Part shown: positions 4,886 to 5,434 of the stretch, in pieces
How positions within the stretch are numbered: position 1 is the stretch's first letter
Layout: every line of letters starts with the position of its first letter
Source of the DNA: Methanobacterium sp.
GTDB taxonomy: Archaea > Methanobacteriota > Methanobacteria > Methanobacteriales > Methanobacteriaceae
Direction of reading: 5' to 3'
Length of the DNA stretch: 5,434 nt
Assembly: GCA_003151535.1 (NCBI GenBank)
Contig: PLXT01000046.1
Span: 1 to 5,434 of the forward strand
Program-made: the position numbers and the translations under genes
The notes under the pieces: generated by a model
Told to the model about the DNA's origin: nothing
The model's input: only the letters and a program-made list of their open reading frames with translations
Databases searched by the model: none

Positions 4886-4921
4886 AATTTTACCCTATTA
4901 ATTCATAAAACTCAGTCATAC

Positions 4922-4929
4922 AAAAAAAA
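4922..4929 (-). terminator. Oligo-T terminator of the leftward gene
   Basis: Eight consecutive A on the plus strand are a T8 run in the direction of the minus-strand gene, one base after its stop codon (4933-4931). A U-rich tract without a hairpin is the usual archaeal termination signal, so this is a good candidate. Confidence 0.6.
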
Positions 4930-4930
4930 T

Positions 4931-5434
4931 TTATAATAAAGTTATCTGAGTTCCGGTGGCCTTATTAAGATTTTCACGTTGTTCTAGTTTATGTTGTACG
5001 AATCTTTTACGTTTACTGCCATATTTTAATGTGAGTTCGTCGAATTCAATTGCGAACTGATAATTCCTACAAGTGTAATATTCAGGTTCATCTTTATGTG
5101 GATTGGTGCTGTTTATACGATCCATTTCATGTATCGGTACACGAACCGCATTCTTAATAGTACCTGTAACACCTTGTTCATCTAATACTAAAGTTTCACC
5201 GGGTACACATCGTAATACACAATGAAAATTCTCATCCCAATTATAGGGTGTAGCTACTCCGCAGATATAATAAAAATCAGATTCACCCTGATCTAATGTT
5301 ATATCCTCCCAATGTGACTGATCCTGTCGACTCTGATAAATAGATATGCGTTTATCATATGTCCCAGTTAAACCAGTTGCACAATGAAGTTTCAAATTAA
5401 CATCAGTAACATATTTCAACCAGAAATATCTGAA
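4931..5434 (-). CDS. Unrecognised protein, 5' end beyond the window
   Basis: The minus-strand frame is open from the window edge (5434) to a TAA at 4933-4931, giving 167 residues that begin FRYFWLKYVTDVNLKL. A TTG at 5419-5417 could be a start, but it has no visible ribosome site and the frame upstream of it remains protein-like, so the gene most likely continues outside the window. I do not recognise the family. The product is soluble-looking, with alternating aromatic and polar residues suggesting beta strands in the first two thirds. Its cysteines are at 18, 58, 72, 76 and 122 (numbered from 5434), and it has a basic tail (KYGSKRKRFVQHKLEQRE, 137-154). YYIC...YNWDE (55-68) echoes a motif in the minus-strand ORF at 3023-3400. 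It faces the terminase-like gene, convergent with it across about 400 bp. A viral or mobile-element protein is a guess from context. Confidence 0.7.
   Translation of the reverse strand, partial: FRYFWLKYVTDVNLKLHCATGLTGTYDKRISIYQSRQDQSHWEDITLDQGESDFYYICGVATPYNWDENFHCVLRCVPGETLVLDEQGVTGTIKNAVRVPIHEMDRINSTNPHKDEPEYYTCRNYQFAIEFDELTLKYGSKRKRFVQHKLEQRENLNKATGTQITLL

Noticed and set aside
1..5434. tRNA, rRNA or riboswitch
   Set aside because: I saw no cloverleaf, CCA-type end, rRNA-like stretch or known aptamer pattern on either strand.

Overview
The window is very AT-rich and reads as archaeal DNA, most likely from a methanogen of the order Methanobacteriales. Three things suggest this. Gene starts are preceded by GGAGG-like ribosome binding sites and archaeal TATA-like boxes. 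The protein at 1009-1668 ends in a cysteine module (GYYELQ...DDFSDECECGG) that I associate with Methanobacteriales hypothetical proteins. A decayed Ig-like surface-protein fragment at 2698-2957 resembles the adhesin-like proteins of Methanobacterium and relatives. The assignment rests on pattern recognition, not a search.

Layout: (1) 1-63, minus strand: possible 5' end of a gene running off the window. (2) 64-532: long divergent, palindrome-bearing intergenic region. (3) 533-2640, plus strand: three genes that all carry the same C-x2-C-x10-C-x2-C zinc ribbon. They are a small two-helix TM2-like membrane protein, a soluble protein with three ribbons plus a fourth cysteine module, and an M48-type zinc metalloprotease with a C-terminal ribbon. 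Genes two and three are 36 bp apart and probably co-transcribed; gene one has its own promoter-like box, nearly identical to that of gene two. A membrane-associated protein-handling or proteolysis module is a reasonable inference, but nothing proves it. (4) 2698-2957: a frameshifted piece of an Ig-like repeat surface protein. (5) 3023-3400, minus strand: an unrecognised ORF of good coding character. (6) 3401-3938: mostly non-coding, with possible gene debris and a G-rich minus-strand tract. (7) 4031-4522, plus strand: a helix-turn-helix protein of the phage terminase small-subunit type, with its own promoter but no large terminase subunit beside it. (8) 4523-4930: AT-rich non-coding DNA with overlapping alternative hairpins and a perfect 21-bp tandem repeat that looks like a transposon end or an operator. 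(9) 4931-5434, minus strand: an unrecognised gene cut by the window edge, followed by an oligo-T terminator.

The left half is therefore a compact, intact zinc-ribbon gene cluster. The right half, from about 2650, looks like accessory DNA: an orphan virus-type gene, a broken adhesin, unrecognised reverse-strand genes and repeat sequences. The most interesting item is the zinc-ribbon/M48 cluster. Next are the solitary 21-bp repeat pair and the two orphan minus-strand proteins that share a small YIC...YNW-x-E motif.
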